A stretch of 64,000 nucleotides of DNA from positions 44,643-108,642 of the forward strand of contig NZ_AUKX01000013.1 of assembly GCF_000424985.1 (NCBI RefSeq), given 5' to 3'. Positions within the stretch are counted from its first letter, which is position 1. The number at the start of each line of letters is the position of its first letter. A program made the translations under genes and the position numbers. Below are positions 56,585-64,000 of this stretch, one piece after another. Below the pieces are notes generated by a model, which was not told where the DNA came from, did not search any database, and saw nothing but the letters and a program-made list of their open reading frames with translations. The DNA is from Arenibacter latericius DSM 15913 (GTDB lineage Bacteria; Bacteroidota; Bacteroidia; Flavobacteriales; Flavobacteriaceae).

Positions 56585-56606
56585 ATTCTTTTTAAATAGA
56601 TGATAT

Positions 56607-56620
56607 GTTACTTTGGTTAC
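56607..56620 (-). promoter_or_regulatory. Palindromic operator, site C (yeeE)
   Basis: The minus strand reads GTAACCAAAGTAAC, the same form as sites A and B with one base of the right arm changed. It ends 58 bp from the start codon, identical to site B. Confidence 0.65.
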
Positions 56621-56905
56621 AAAGACTTCATCATATTTTACAATTATCATTTCAGAGTAGTAGTAATAAATGTTAGTAAGGGTGATTTTTTCTAAATTAA
56701 ACGAAGAGATATGCTGTAAGAATCATAAAATTATATTAAAAACACCTTGTTTTAACGTTAATTTGTTGGTTTTAATTTGATGGGAATTGTAAGGCCTTTA
56801 GCTTTGATTACTAGAAGATTGATGGAATTAACCTTAAAAAGGCTAATTAGGTGGGACATATGATCCCCAAAAAAGTCAATCTAATATAAACTTTAAAAAT
56901 AATTT

Positions 56906-57361
56906 ATGTTTAAATCAGTAAGAGTTAAAAGTGTGTTTTTATTTGTAGCGTTGTTGGGGACAATTGGACTGTCTGCCCAAGGAACTAGTGTTTCTGATGC
57001 GGAATTGACCAGGTTTGCAACTGCCTATCAAAAGTTACAGATACAACAACAAGTGACCCAGCAAACTATGATGAAAGCCATAGAGGAGGAGGGGATAGAA
57101 GTAAAGCGCTTTAGTGAAATTCAGCAAGCTTCCATGGATCCTAATAAGGAAGTAGAAGCTACCAAAGAGGAGATGGAACTGCATAAGAAAGCCCTTTCTA
57201 AAATAGAGAAAATGCAACCGGAATTAGAGAAGAAAATTAATGAGGAAATAACTTCTACTGGAATGACGATGGAGCAATTTGAAGCGCTGGCTAAGGAAAT
57301 ACAGCAAGACCGCTCTTTGCAAGAAAGATTACAGGCTATTATGGTGAAAAGTCAAGGTTAG
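56906..57361 (+). CDS. DUF4168 exported protein
   Basis: This 151-residue protein has a signal peptide (cleaved near TIGLSAQG). The mature part is helical and charged, with the pattern VSDAELTRFATAYQKLQIQQ and a late METFEALAKEIQQD-like helix (MTMEQFEALAKEIQQDRSLQ), as in DUF4168. It probably sits in the periplasm as a helical hairpin. Function is unknown. It is a single gene with a strong terminator 20 bp downstream. Confidence 0.88.
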   Translation: MFKSVRVKSVFLFVALLGTIGLSAQGTSVSDAELTRFATAYQKLQIQQQVTQQTMMKAIEEEGIEVKRFSEIQQASMDPNKEVEATKEEMELHKKALSKIEKMQPELEKKINEEITSTGMTMEQFEALAKEIQQDRSLQERLQAIMVKSQG

Positions 57362-57379
57362 TCTAAATGATAGACCAAT

Positions 57380-57415
57380 AAAAAAGGAGAGGCAATTGTT
57401 AGCCTCTCCTTTTTT
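57380..57415. terminator. Bidirectional terminator
   Basis: AAAAAAGGAGAGGC pairs perfectly with GCCTCTCCTTTTTT around an 8-nt loop, between the convergent DUF4168 and peptidase genes. Confidence 0.85.
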
Positions 57416-57475
57416 GTTGACCTTATTTAAAATACAGGTTGTGTAAGGTGATTATATGCTAAAAGGATAGCTGGT

Positions 57476-58516
57476 TTATTGAGTTTGACTTTCTTGGTCC
57501 ACCTTTTTAATAAACTTTATTACCCCTCTAAAATAATTCTCAGCATCATCATGCATGGCAAAATGACTTCCATTTGGGCAATGAAGGTATTGTCCGTTTT
57601 GCACCTCTGTGGCCATCCATGCCATGTGTTTAGGGTCCATGGTATCGTATTCTCCTCCTATGGTGAGGGTGGGAACGGTAATTTTGGATAACTCGGAGGT
57701 AATGTCCCAGTCTTTTAATTTAGCATCGCCCACTACGCCAAATTCGCTAGGTCCCTGCATGGTAACATAAAGGTCCTCATTTATATTGGACATGGCTTTG
57801 TTAACATCATTTGGCCATTCGTCCAACGGCAACCGTAGCACATGTTTGGGGTAATAATGGGTGTGGATTAGTTCTGTATACCGGGGATTGGCATAATCTT
57901 CCTGTGCCTCCAAGGCTCTTATTTCGGCCAGAACCTCTGGATCTAGTTGAGGAGCAAGTACCTCATTGGCATAAGTGATATAATCTGGGATAGAGGCCAT
58001 CATATTGGAAATAATCAATCCTTTTAGATTGTCCTGATACTTTAGAGCGTATTCCATAGACAATAGACCTCCCCAAGAACTGCCCAAGAGGTAGAAATTA
58101 TCCTTGTTTAACCCTAGTGCTTTTCTTACCTGCTCTACTTCATCTACGTACCTTTCTACGCTCCATAACTCTTTATTGTTGGGCTGGTCTGAGTGGGCAG
58201 ATTCCAATTGGTCATAATAATAGTATTCTATATTAGCTGCAGGAAAGTAATCGTCAAAAATTTTAAAATATTCATGAGTGGCACCAGGACCACCATGTAA
58301 CAATAATACTTTCATGGTGGGATTATCGCCCATTTTCTTGGTCCACACCTTAAACTCTCCCACAGGAGTCTTAATGGGAATCATTTTTACCCCTTCATTA
58401 TTGTTATTGGCAATTTCGAGGGATTTAGAATCCGAGTTGGTTGTTTTGGTTTCTTTGTTGTTTTTGCAGCTCGAGAGTCCTAAGAACAAGGAAAGAAGGA
58501 GGATTGCGTTTCTCAT
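57476..58516 (-). CDS. Proline iminopeptidase-family alpha/beta hydrolase, lipoprotein
   Basis: This 346-residue protein has a lipoprotein signal with lipobox LSSC (C17). The alpha/beta-hydrolase shows the S33 features: the oxyanion motif HGGPGATHEYF, the nucleophile elbow GSSWGG and the late catalytic segment GGEYDTMDP ... NGSHFAMHDD. It should remove N-terminal proline or similar residues from peptides at the envelope. It is a single gene; 286 bp separate it from the next gene. Confidence 0.92.
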   Translation of the reverse strand: MRNAILLLSLFLGLSSCKNNKETKTTNSDSKSLEIANNNNEGVKMIPIKTPVGEFKVWTKKMGDNPTMKVLLLHGGPGATHEYFKIFDDYFPAANIEYYYYDQLESAHSDQPNNKELWSVERYVDEVEQVRKALGLNKDNFYLLGSSWGGLLSMEYALKYQDNLKGLIISNMMASIPDYITYANEVLAPQLDPEVLAEIRALEAQEDYANPRYTELIHTHYYPKHVLRLPLDEWPNDVNKAMSNINEDLYVTMQGPSEFGVVGDAKLKDWDITSELSKITVPTLTIGGEYDTMDPKHMAWMATEVQNGQYLHCPNGSHFAMHDDAENYFRGVIKFIKKVDQESQTQ

Positions 58517-58671
58517 GGTATAGTGATTAATTGGTTTTTATATAAGAGCTAACCTAAATTCTACAAAAGCTTTAATTTAGAAATGGCTTCTAGTAAAGAT
58601 AGTAAAAAAGATAAGTTGTTCTAAATCTGGGATTTAGTAGGCTTACTAAGAAGAGATTGATTAAAAAAGTA

Positions 58672-58714
58672 AAGGATTCAAAGAGAATGTAATAACCATT
58701 CTCTTTGAATCCTT
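58672..58714 (-). terminator. Terminator of the propeller-amidohydrolase gene
   Basis: An 18-bp perfect stem AAGGATTCAAAGAGAATG and its complement, with a short loop, is followed on the minus strand by a T-rich run. Confidence 0.85.
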
Positions 58715-58802
58715 GTTTACATAGCTTTCCTGCAATCCCTAAGGCAGCTTTGCTTTACCTTTTAAGCAGGGAGCTCGATATAGAAACTAAATACCTCTAG
58801 TT

Positions 58803-61800
58803 TTAGTGACCTGCTTCACAAGAGCATCCTGTTGTGGTTTCTCCATGCCAATCAAAAGCAGGCGCATAGTCGTTCATTTCCCAATAAAAAGGGCCTCTAG
58901 GCTTTTCTTCGTTTCCAATTTCGTTCATTGTTTCCGTATCGTATAATCTACCGTTAATCATGGTGTAGATTACAGAGTTGGAGTGTTCTATATCTTCAAG
59001 TGGATTTTTATCTAGCACGATTAAATCGGCTAACATTCCAGGTTGTAGCACACCTAAATAATCGTCCATTCCTAGGTAATGTGCTCCATTGATGGTGGCT
59101 GCTTTTAATGCCTCCATATTGGTCATGCCGCCTTGTGCTAGCATCCAAAGTTCCCAATGCGCACCAATACCTTGTATCTGTCCATGTGCACCCAAATTAA
59201 CCTTAACGCCTGCATCGGATAATTTTTTCGCACTTTTTGAAACTAGGATATGACCGTTTTCATATTCTTTCATAGGCGCCATGGTACGATGTCTGGAACG
59301 AGAGTCTATAATACCCCTTGGAGTATATTTTAAAAGCTTTTCATCTTCCCATACATTGGTGGTCTGGTACCAGAAATATTCTCCATTTAATCCGCCGTAG
59401 TTAACAATAAGGGTAGGGGTATAGCCTGTTTCACTAGCGGCCCATAATTGAATAACGTCCTTGTGGATATCGGCCACGGGAATGTTATGCTCTATCCCTG
59501 TATGTCCGTCTAAAATCATAGACATATTGTGGAAGAAAGTAGATCCTCCTTCAGGTACTACAGCAATTCCCTTGTCATGGGCTGCTTTAATTATCTGCTG
59601 CCTTTGATTCCTTCTCGGCTGGTTATAGCTTTTAACTGAAAAAGCGCCAAATGCTTTTGTTCTATGAATGGCAGACCGTGCATCGTCTAAATTGTTTACG
59701 GTAGCTTTAAAATCTCCATCTGCTCCGTACAAAATGGCTCCAGTAGAAAAAATTCTGGGTCCAACCATGTTTCCGGCTTTTACCATCTCCGATTGTGAGA
59801 AAACCATCTCCGTATTAGCAGAAGGGTCATGTGTGGTAGTTACCCCATAAGCTAAATTGGTATAATATTGCCAGTGTTTTTGAGGACTAAGACCAAATCT
59901 AAAATGTCCAAGATGAGCGTGTACGTCTATTAATCCTGGCATAATTGTTTTTCCACTAACATCTATGATCTTAGCATTAGCAGGTATGTTTACAGAATTC
60001 TTCCCACCAATACTTAGAATTTTATTTTCGTCAATTAAGATGGTGCCATTTTCTATAACTTCATCATTATTCATAGTAATAATTCTGGCTCCTGTAAGAG
60101 CTATAAGCCCCTCGGGTTTATCGGTAGGTAGACTTAGGTTGATTTTAATTCCCACAGTATCCATTTTTGATGCGGTATCAGGAGCACCATCCAAAAAGGT
60201 GAATTTTTGATTTATAGGCGTACTGAAATATTCATCTCCTAAAGTCCAATTAAGCTGGTCGCTATTGGCAGACCAATGCAAATTAATTCCAGCATCACGA
60301 GCTACTTGAGCCACGGGAACATTGGTAGATTTTCCGTCCAATTCAATAGTGTTGCCAGTCACGGGTAGTGCGGCAATATACACTTTGTATAAGTTGGAGA
60401 AGGCTATCCAGTTATCGTCTGGACTTGGTATAATTCTCTGTGCATATTTAGATTTCACTAATTCTCTAGCATCTTTACCATCTAAATTCACAGATTTTAG
60501 AGTTTTGGTCAGAGATCCAAATAGATACCCTCCGGTTTGGTAGTAAATTCTACTTGCATCCTTGTTGAAGGTAGGATATTCTCCTTCTTTTGTTACCAGT
60601 TTTTTTGTGGAGTTATATCCAGATCTTCTATTGTGATTAACTTCTAGTAGATAAATCCCGGGTTCTTTGGTATTTACATAACCTTGGTTGCCATTTCCAC
60701 TTTCTTCCCTATATACAATAAGGTTATTGTCTTTAGGAGAAAATGACGGCACCCTATAAATGGCTTTCTCGCTAGTTAGTTTTTGAGGTTTATTTCTGTT
60801 AGAAGTTAAATCTAATCTTTGAATGGCCCCCATATTTTCATCATTCCAAGTTACATAAACCAGGTGTTTACCATCCTTAGAAAATGAAGGCTCAAATTCT
60901 AAATCCGTTCCTGTGGTAAGTCGTTTTGCTGTGCCATTAGGAAGTGATTTTTTCCATAAATATCCAGCAGCATTAAAGATTAAGGTTTTCCCATCAGGGG
61001 AGGTTACCGCATTGCGAATGGCTTTTGGATTAAAGGTTTCTGGGGAAGGGTCATTTTTAAATCGTAAAGCATTTACCAGCTTGTGCTCTGCAGTTGCTGA
61101 AAAAGGAATGTCTTTAACTTCTAGGGAATTAACGTCTATTTTTTTGATTTTCCCCTGTGCCCAGATAACAATATGCTTATCATCTGGAGTAAAATTGAAT
61201 CCGGTGTAAGGTCCAAATATTGCCCATGCTTCTTGATGGTCTTTACTAAGTTGGTCATATATAGGCCATTCTTTTCCGGTTGCAAGATCATGGAGGTAGA
61301 GCACGGTTTTTTCCCTTACTCTTTTTATAAAGGCTAATACCTTTCCATCATGAGAGGTAACGGGACGAATGGCACCACCAGGACCTCCAGTTACTCTTTC
61401 TATCTTCCCATTTTCTAAGTTGTATCTGCTAATAGCATAGATCTGACTGTTAGGGTCTTTATTGTATTGAAAAAAACCACCGGGATATACATCCTCACTG
61501 TAGTAAACATATTTACCATCTGGGGATGCCCATGGCTCACCAACATCTTGTTGGTCGTTTTTCTTTTTTGTAAGTTGAATTCCCTTTCCGCCAGATTTAT
61601 GGTACATCCAAATTTCTCCGGCCCCTAAGGATCGGGAGGCAGTAAAATGTTTTCTGCAGAAAATGTAATTTCCGTCAGCAGACCATACGGGATTGTTTAC
61701 CAATCTAAAATCTTCCTTGGTAATTTGCTTGGCTTCGGAACCATCGGTATTCATAATCCATATATTATCTCCGCCACCAGCATCACTAGTAAAGCTTATA

Positions 61801-62114
61801 CTCTTTCCGTCGGGACTATATCTAGGTTGTACCTCAAAGGCATTTCCGCCTCTAATTAAGGTGGCATCACCACCCGTGATAGGCATGGTATAAATATCGC
61901 CCAGCATATCAAAAACAATCTGACTGCCATCTGGACTTACATCTAGGCTCATCCAAGACCCCTCATCTGAGGTAATAGTAACTGTTTTGTAGGGTAGTGC
62001 TGGTTCGGATACATCCCAGCTTTCTTTTTTTGCTTCTTCTTTCTCCTGAGAATAGGAGGTTAGTCCATTAAGAAGAAGTAAGGCTAATAGAAAATAATTT
62101 TTCATTGTATTCAA
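58803..62114 (-). CDS. Exported TolB-propeller/amidohydrolase fusion protein
   Basis: This protein of about 1103 residues has a signal peptide (start may be the second Met, MKNYFLLALLLLNGLTSYSQ). Residues about 45-640 are WD40-like PD40 (TolB) beta-propeller repeats of the form SPDGKxIxFxS. Residues about 670-1080 form an amidohydrolase of the imidazolonepropionase/dihydroorotase type, with metal-binding HAH in GLIDVHAHLGH. The C-terminus ends CSCEAGH. Propeller plus hydrolase suggests a peptide- or peptidoglycan-related substrate, but this is not certain. Confidence 0.88.
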   Translation of the reverse strand: MNTMKNYFLLALLLLNGLTSYSQEKEEAKKESWDVSEPALPYKTVTITSDEGSWMSLDVSPDGSQIVFDMLGDIYTMPITGGDATLIRGGNAFEVQPRYSPDGKSISFTSDAGGGDNIWIMNTDGSEAKQITKEDFRLVNNPVWSADGNYIFCRKHFTASRSLGAGEIWMYHKSGGKGIQLTKKKNDQQDVGEPWASPDGKYVYYSEDVYPGGFFQYNKDPNSQIYAISRYNLENGKIERVTGGPGGAIRPVTSHDGKVLAFIKRVREKTVLYLHDLATGKEWPIYDQLSKDHQEAWAIFGPYTGFNFTPDDKHIVIWAQGKIKKIDVNSLEVKDIPFSATAEHKLVNALRFKNDPSPETFNPKAIRNAVTSPDGKTLIFNAAGYLWKKSLPNGTAKRLTTGTDLEFEPSFSKDGKHLVYVTWNDENMGAIQRLDLTSNRNKPQKLTSEKAIYRVPSFSPKDNNLIVYREESGNGNQGYVNTKEPGIYLLEVNHNRRSGYNSTKKLVTKEGEYPTFNKDASRIYYQTGGYLFGSLTKTLKSVNLDGKDARELVKSKYAQRIIPSPDDNWIAFSNLYKVYIAALPVTGNTIELDGKSTNVPVAQVARDAGINLHWSANSDQLNWTLGDEYFSTPINQKFTFLDGAPDTASKMDTVGIKINLSLPTDKPEGLIALTGARIITMNNDEVIENGTILIDENKILSIGGKNSVNIPANAKIIDVSGKTIMPGLIDVHAHLGHFRFGLSPQKHWQYYTNLAYGVTTTHDPSANTEMVFSQSEMVKAGNMVGPRIFSTGAILYGADGDFKATVNNLDDARSAIHRTKAFGAFSVKSYNQPRRNQRQQIIKAAHDKGIAVVPEGGSTFFHNMSMILDGHTGIEHNIPVADIHKDVIQLWAASETGYTPTLIVNYGGLNGEYFWYQTTNVWEDEKLLKYTPRGIIDSRSRHRTMAPMKEYENGHILVSKSAKKLSDAGVKVNLGAHGQIQGIGAHWELWMLAQGGMTNMEALKAATINGAHYLGMDDYLGVLQPGMLADLIVLDKNPLEDIEHSNSVIYTMINGRLYDTETMNEIGNEEKPRGPFYWEMNDYAPAFDWHGETTTGCSCEAGH

Positions 62115-62196
62115 TAGAAGTTTTAAATAGATTTTTCAAAAATACTTAATAGTATTGTGATTAGCCTGTTTTCATATTTGGATTTCCATAAAATGA

Positions 62197-62223
62197 GAAA
62201 ACCAGCTATTTCTAGCTGGTTTT
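62197..62223 (-). terminator. Terminator-like hairpin between IS and amidohydrolase gene
   Basis: AAAACCAGCTA pairs with TAGCTGGTTTT around a short loop. On the minus strand a T-rich run follows. It would fit a leftward gene that once lay where the IS now is. Confidence 0.6.
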
Positions 62224-62263
62224 CGTCAATCCTTCAGGAGGCTTTTGATTTTTATCCAAAAAA

Positions 62264-62278
62264 GAGGTCGTCTAAAAA
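62264..62278 (+). repeat. Left terminal inverted repeat of the IS1182-type element
   Basis: GAGGTCGTCTAAAAA matches the right-end repeat GAGGCTGTCTAAAAA at 13 of 15 positions. It is followed by sequence that folds back on it. Confidence 0.8.
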
Positions 62279-62380
62279 CTATTTAGGCGACCTTTTATTT
62301 TTTGGTTTTTCTGATATTATTTTGATCTTGGTTTGTTAATTAGGTGATTAGTGGCTAGTTAAAATGAGTCAAAGCGATTC

Positions 62381-63925
62381 TTACATCGCTAAACTCACTT
62401 TTTTAAGGTTGTGCGCCATTGCAATTAGACCTATTTCTGTTTCTACTTTATCCAGACCTCTTAACATAAACCTTCTAAAGTTCATATTGTGTTTTATGTT
62501 GCCAAATACTGCCTCCACATCCCAACATCTTTGTTTTCTGTGAGCAATACCTTCTGGACTTAGTAACTTTTGTTTCGCCATTGCTTTAAGTCTGACCAGC
62601 TTGTGGTTTCTCTCAACGATCCGATTGCCTTGAGATTTATGGCACAGGCTTCTAAGCTGACAGCCTGTACAGTTTTTAGCCTGGTATCTGTTTATTTTTT
62701 GCTGGTATCCATTAGCAGTCTTTTTTACATAGCTTCCTATGTTTTCCATGGACTGTCCCATGGGGCAATAATAGGTGTCTGTTTCATTATTGTAAAAGAG
62801 CCTATTCGCTGCAAATGGTTTTTTGTGCTTACTACGTTTTTCATCCAACTGTTCCTTGTGGAAGTAATTGTATTTCACAAAGGCCTCAATGTTATTATCT
62901 TCGAGGTAGGTGTAGTTTTCATCGCTTCCATAGCCTGCATCGGCCGTTAGTGTCTCAGGTGGTTTTCCATAACCTGCTATAAAATCTTCGGTATGCCCGA
63001 TAAGTGTGGTAGTATCTGTCGTGGTCCGTGCAAGGGTATAGTTTGCTATAAACTGATTATTGGTGGCTGCTTGTAGATTGTACCCAGGTTTGAGCTGACC
63101 ATTTAGCATGTGGTCCTCTTTCATCCTCATAAAGGTCGCGTCGGGATCCGTCTTGCTCATGGAGTTGCGTCCGCCCATTTGTTGCTCGTAGGTATTGTAC
63201 TTGGCAATATTCTTTGGCCAGTTCTTCTTGGCGTAATTGAGTTTTTGCCTTACTTTTTTATCAATATCCTTCCCTTGAAGTGCCTTGTTGATCTTATCGA
63301 TCGTTTGTGATACTTCATTAGGGTCTATTGCTTTAAAGTTATCCGGCTGGTTAGGCATTTGTTCTTCCTCTGCATATACGGTCTCTACATATCTCCATAA
63401 ACTCTTGAGTTGATTTTCAATACGCGTGCGTGAGGTCTTGATGCTCTTTCCCCACACAAAAGTATAACGATTGGCATTGGCCTCGATCTTGGTGCCATCG
63501 ACAAAGATGTCTTTTAAACTCAAGTAGCCTTGTTCTGCCAGCAGAATGACAACTTGGTTAAAGATCTTTTTGAACTTTCCTTTGAGTTTTCCTGAACGAA
63601 AATTACTGATGGTATTATGGTCAGGCCGGATACAGCCACTGAGCCACATGAAATGAACATTCTCGCCCAATGCCTGTTCGATCTTACGGGATGAATACAA
63701 GTTGCGAAGGTAGGCGTAGACTAAGATTTTGAGCAAATCCCGAGGATGATAGCTTGAGGTGCCACCGCCTTTATAGGTTCTTTCTATGGAGGTAATATCT
63801 ATCTGGTCCAAAATGTTGTTGACGATACGTACAGGATGGTGCTCTGGAACAAGATCATCATAACTGGGTGGAAGAAGACTCAATTGTGCCTGACTGTTGG
63901 TCTTCCATGCAACTTTTCTTTTCAT
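62381..63925 (-). CDS. IS1182 family transposase
   Basis: This 514-residue DDE transposase has an N-terminal DUF772-type domain (PRDLLKILVYAYLRNLYSSR). The catalytic acids are visible at D143 (FVDGTKIEAN), D329 (LTADAGYGS) and E471 (DVEAVFGNIKHN), and a cysteine cluster lies near 419-428 (CTGCQLRSLC). The chain is complete with no frameshift, so the element may still be active. It is read leftward inside the IS. Confidence 0.95.
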   Translation of the reverse strand: MKRKVAWKTNSQAQLSLLPPSYDDLVPEHHPVRIVNNILDQIDITSIERTYKGGGTSSYHPRDLLKILVYAYLRNLYSSRKIEQALGENVHFMWLSGCIRPDHNTISNFRSGKLKGKFKKIFNQVVILLAEQGYLSLKDIFVDGTKIEANANRYTFVWGKSIKTSRTRIENQLKSLWRYVETVYAEEEQMPNQPDNFKAIDPNEVSQTIDKINKALQGKDIDKKVRQKLNYAKKNWPKNIAKYNTYEQQMGGRNSMSKTDPDATFMRMKEDHMLNGQLKPGYNLQAATNNQFIANYTLARTTTDTTTLIGHTEDFIAGYGKPPETLTADAGYGSDENYTYLEDNNIEAFVKYNYFHKEQLDEKRSKHKKPFAANRLFYNNETDTYYCPMGQSMENIGSYVKKTANGYQQKINRYQAKNCTGCQLRSLCHKSQGNRIVERNHKLVRLKAMAKQKLLSPEGIAHRKQRCWDVEAVFGNIKHNMNFRRFMLRGLDKVETEIGLIAMAHNLKKVSLAM

Positions 63926-63976
63926 ACCTTAAGATACGAAAAACAGTACTTTTCTTAAAATATAAAGCACAAAAAA

Positions 63977-64000
63977 GAGGCTGCCTTTTTAGACAGCCTC
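63977..64000 (-). repeat. Right terminal inverted repeat and hairpin of the IS1182-type element
   Basis: On the minus strand the end reads GAGGCTGTCTAAAAAGGCAG and folds on itself (GAGGCTG with CAGCCTC). It mirrors the left end. The exact outer boundary coincides with, or lies just beyond, the window edge. Confidence 0.75.

Larger units (their letters stand above)
56550..56905. other. Intergenic region between divergent yeeE and DUF4168 genes
   Basis: This is a 356-bp gap. The left part holds the yeeE promoter with site C. The right part must hold the promoter for the DUF4168 gene, but no perfect -7 box was recognised. The longest short frame seen (27 codons) is not convincing. Confidence 0.5.
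62264..64000 (-). mobile_element. IS1182-type insertion sequence, right end at the window edge
   Basis: The left end begins GAGGTCGTCTAAAAA at 62264. The window's last bases, read on the minus strand, begin GAGGCTGTCTAAAAA, an inverted copy with two differences. The element is therefore about 1.74 kb with one transposase gene. Both ends fold into hairpins (62264-62294 and 63977-64000), the left one with a T run that would stop the transposase message. The target duplication cannot be checked because the right flank is outside the window. Confidence 0.85.

Overview
The window looks like chromosomal DNA from a member of the Bacteroidota, most likely a gliding or T9SS-bearing Flavobacteriaceae. 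The evidence is the gldK-gldL-gldM-gldN block, low GC, weak or absent Shine-Dalgarno sequences, TAnnTTTG-like -7 boxes, and many flavobacterial lipoproteins and families. No rRNA, tRNA or CRISPR array was recognised. The window starts inside a small metal-binding protein gene and ends at or just inside the right end of an IS1182-type element.

Layout. (1) 0-7.2 kb: groL and groS, then a tight minus-strand operon miaB - sigma54 activator - lptE - TPR-like protein - secG. (2) 7.5-20.2 kb: topA, an arginase-fold protein whose metal ligands look lost, the type IX secretion/gliding core gldKLMN, an FAD oxidoreductase, a DUF983 protein and an ABC-F ATPase. (3) 20.5-31.9 kb: a secreted LRR protein, a small CPxCG protein, an M16 double-domain peptidase, a group of exported proteins (FGE-like lipoprotein, YceI, ApbE), an M20 amidohydrolase, an outer-membrane barrel, a large membrane-anchored protein and an ArsC-like protein. 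(4) 32.1-45.7 kb: a stress and membrane region with Dps, two AraC-type regulators, a response regulator, small stress proteins (including a DUF1328 protein), a degenerate SRAP protein, a PA2169-type four-helix protein, MscS, DUF2254, a succinate-semialdehyde dehydrogenase, a nitroreductase and YihY. (5) 45.9-56.5 kb: a sulfur and respiration island with a DoxD-DoxA-like thiosulfate:quinone oxidoreductase, persulfide dioxygenase-rhodanese, DUF2892, TauE/SafE, cytochrome bd (cydAB) and a split YeeE/YedE thiosulfate transporter. (6) 56.9-64 kb: a DUF4168 protein, a lipoprotein peptidase of the proline iminopeptidase family, a 1103-residue propeller-amidohydrolase and the IS element.

The strongest new signal is in the sulfur island. 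Three promoters (tauE, persulfide dioxygenase, yeeE) each carry a 14-bp palindrome of the form GTAACCnAnGTnAC, exactly 22 nt upstream of a TAnnTTTG-like -7 box. This places the palindrome centre near -41, the class II position used by CRP/FNR-family activators. It predicts one regulon for sulfane-sulfur handling, with the regulator encoded outside this window. Other points worth attention are the apparent pseudo-enzymes (arginase-fold protein beside gldK, SRAP without its catalytic triad, ArsC-like protein without its cysteine), a hairpin separating gldM from gldN, a sigma54-like promoter upstream of groS, and a terminator-like hairpin in a divergent gap that may end an unannotated small RNA.
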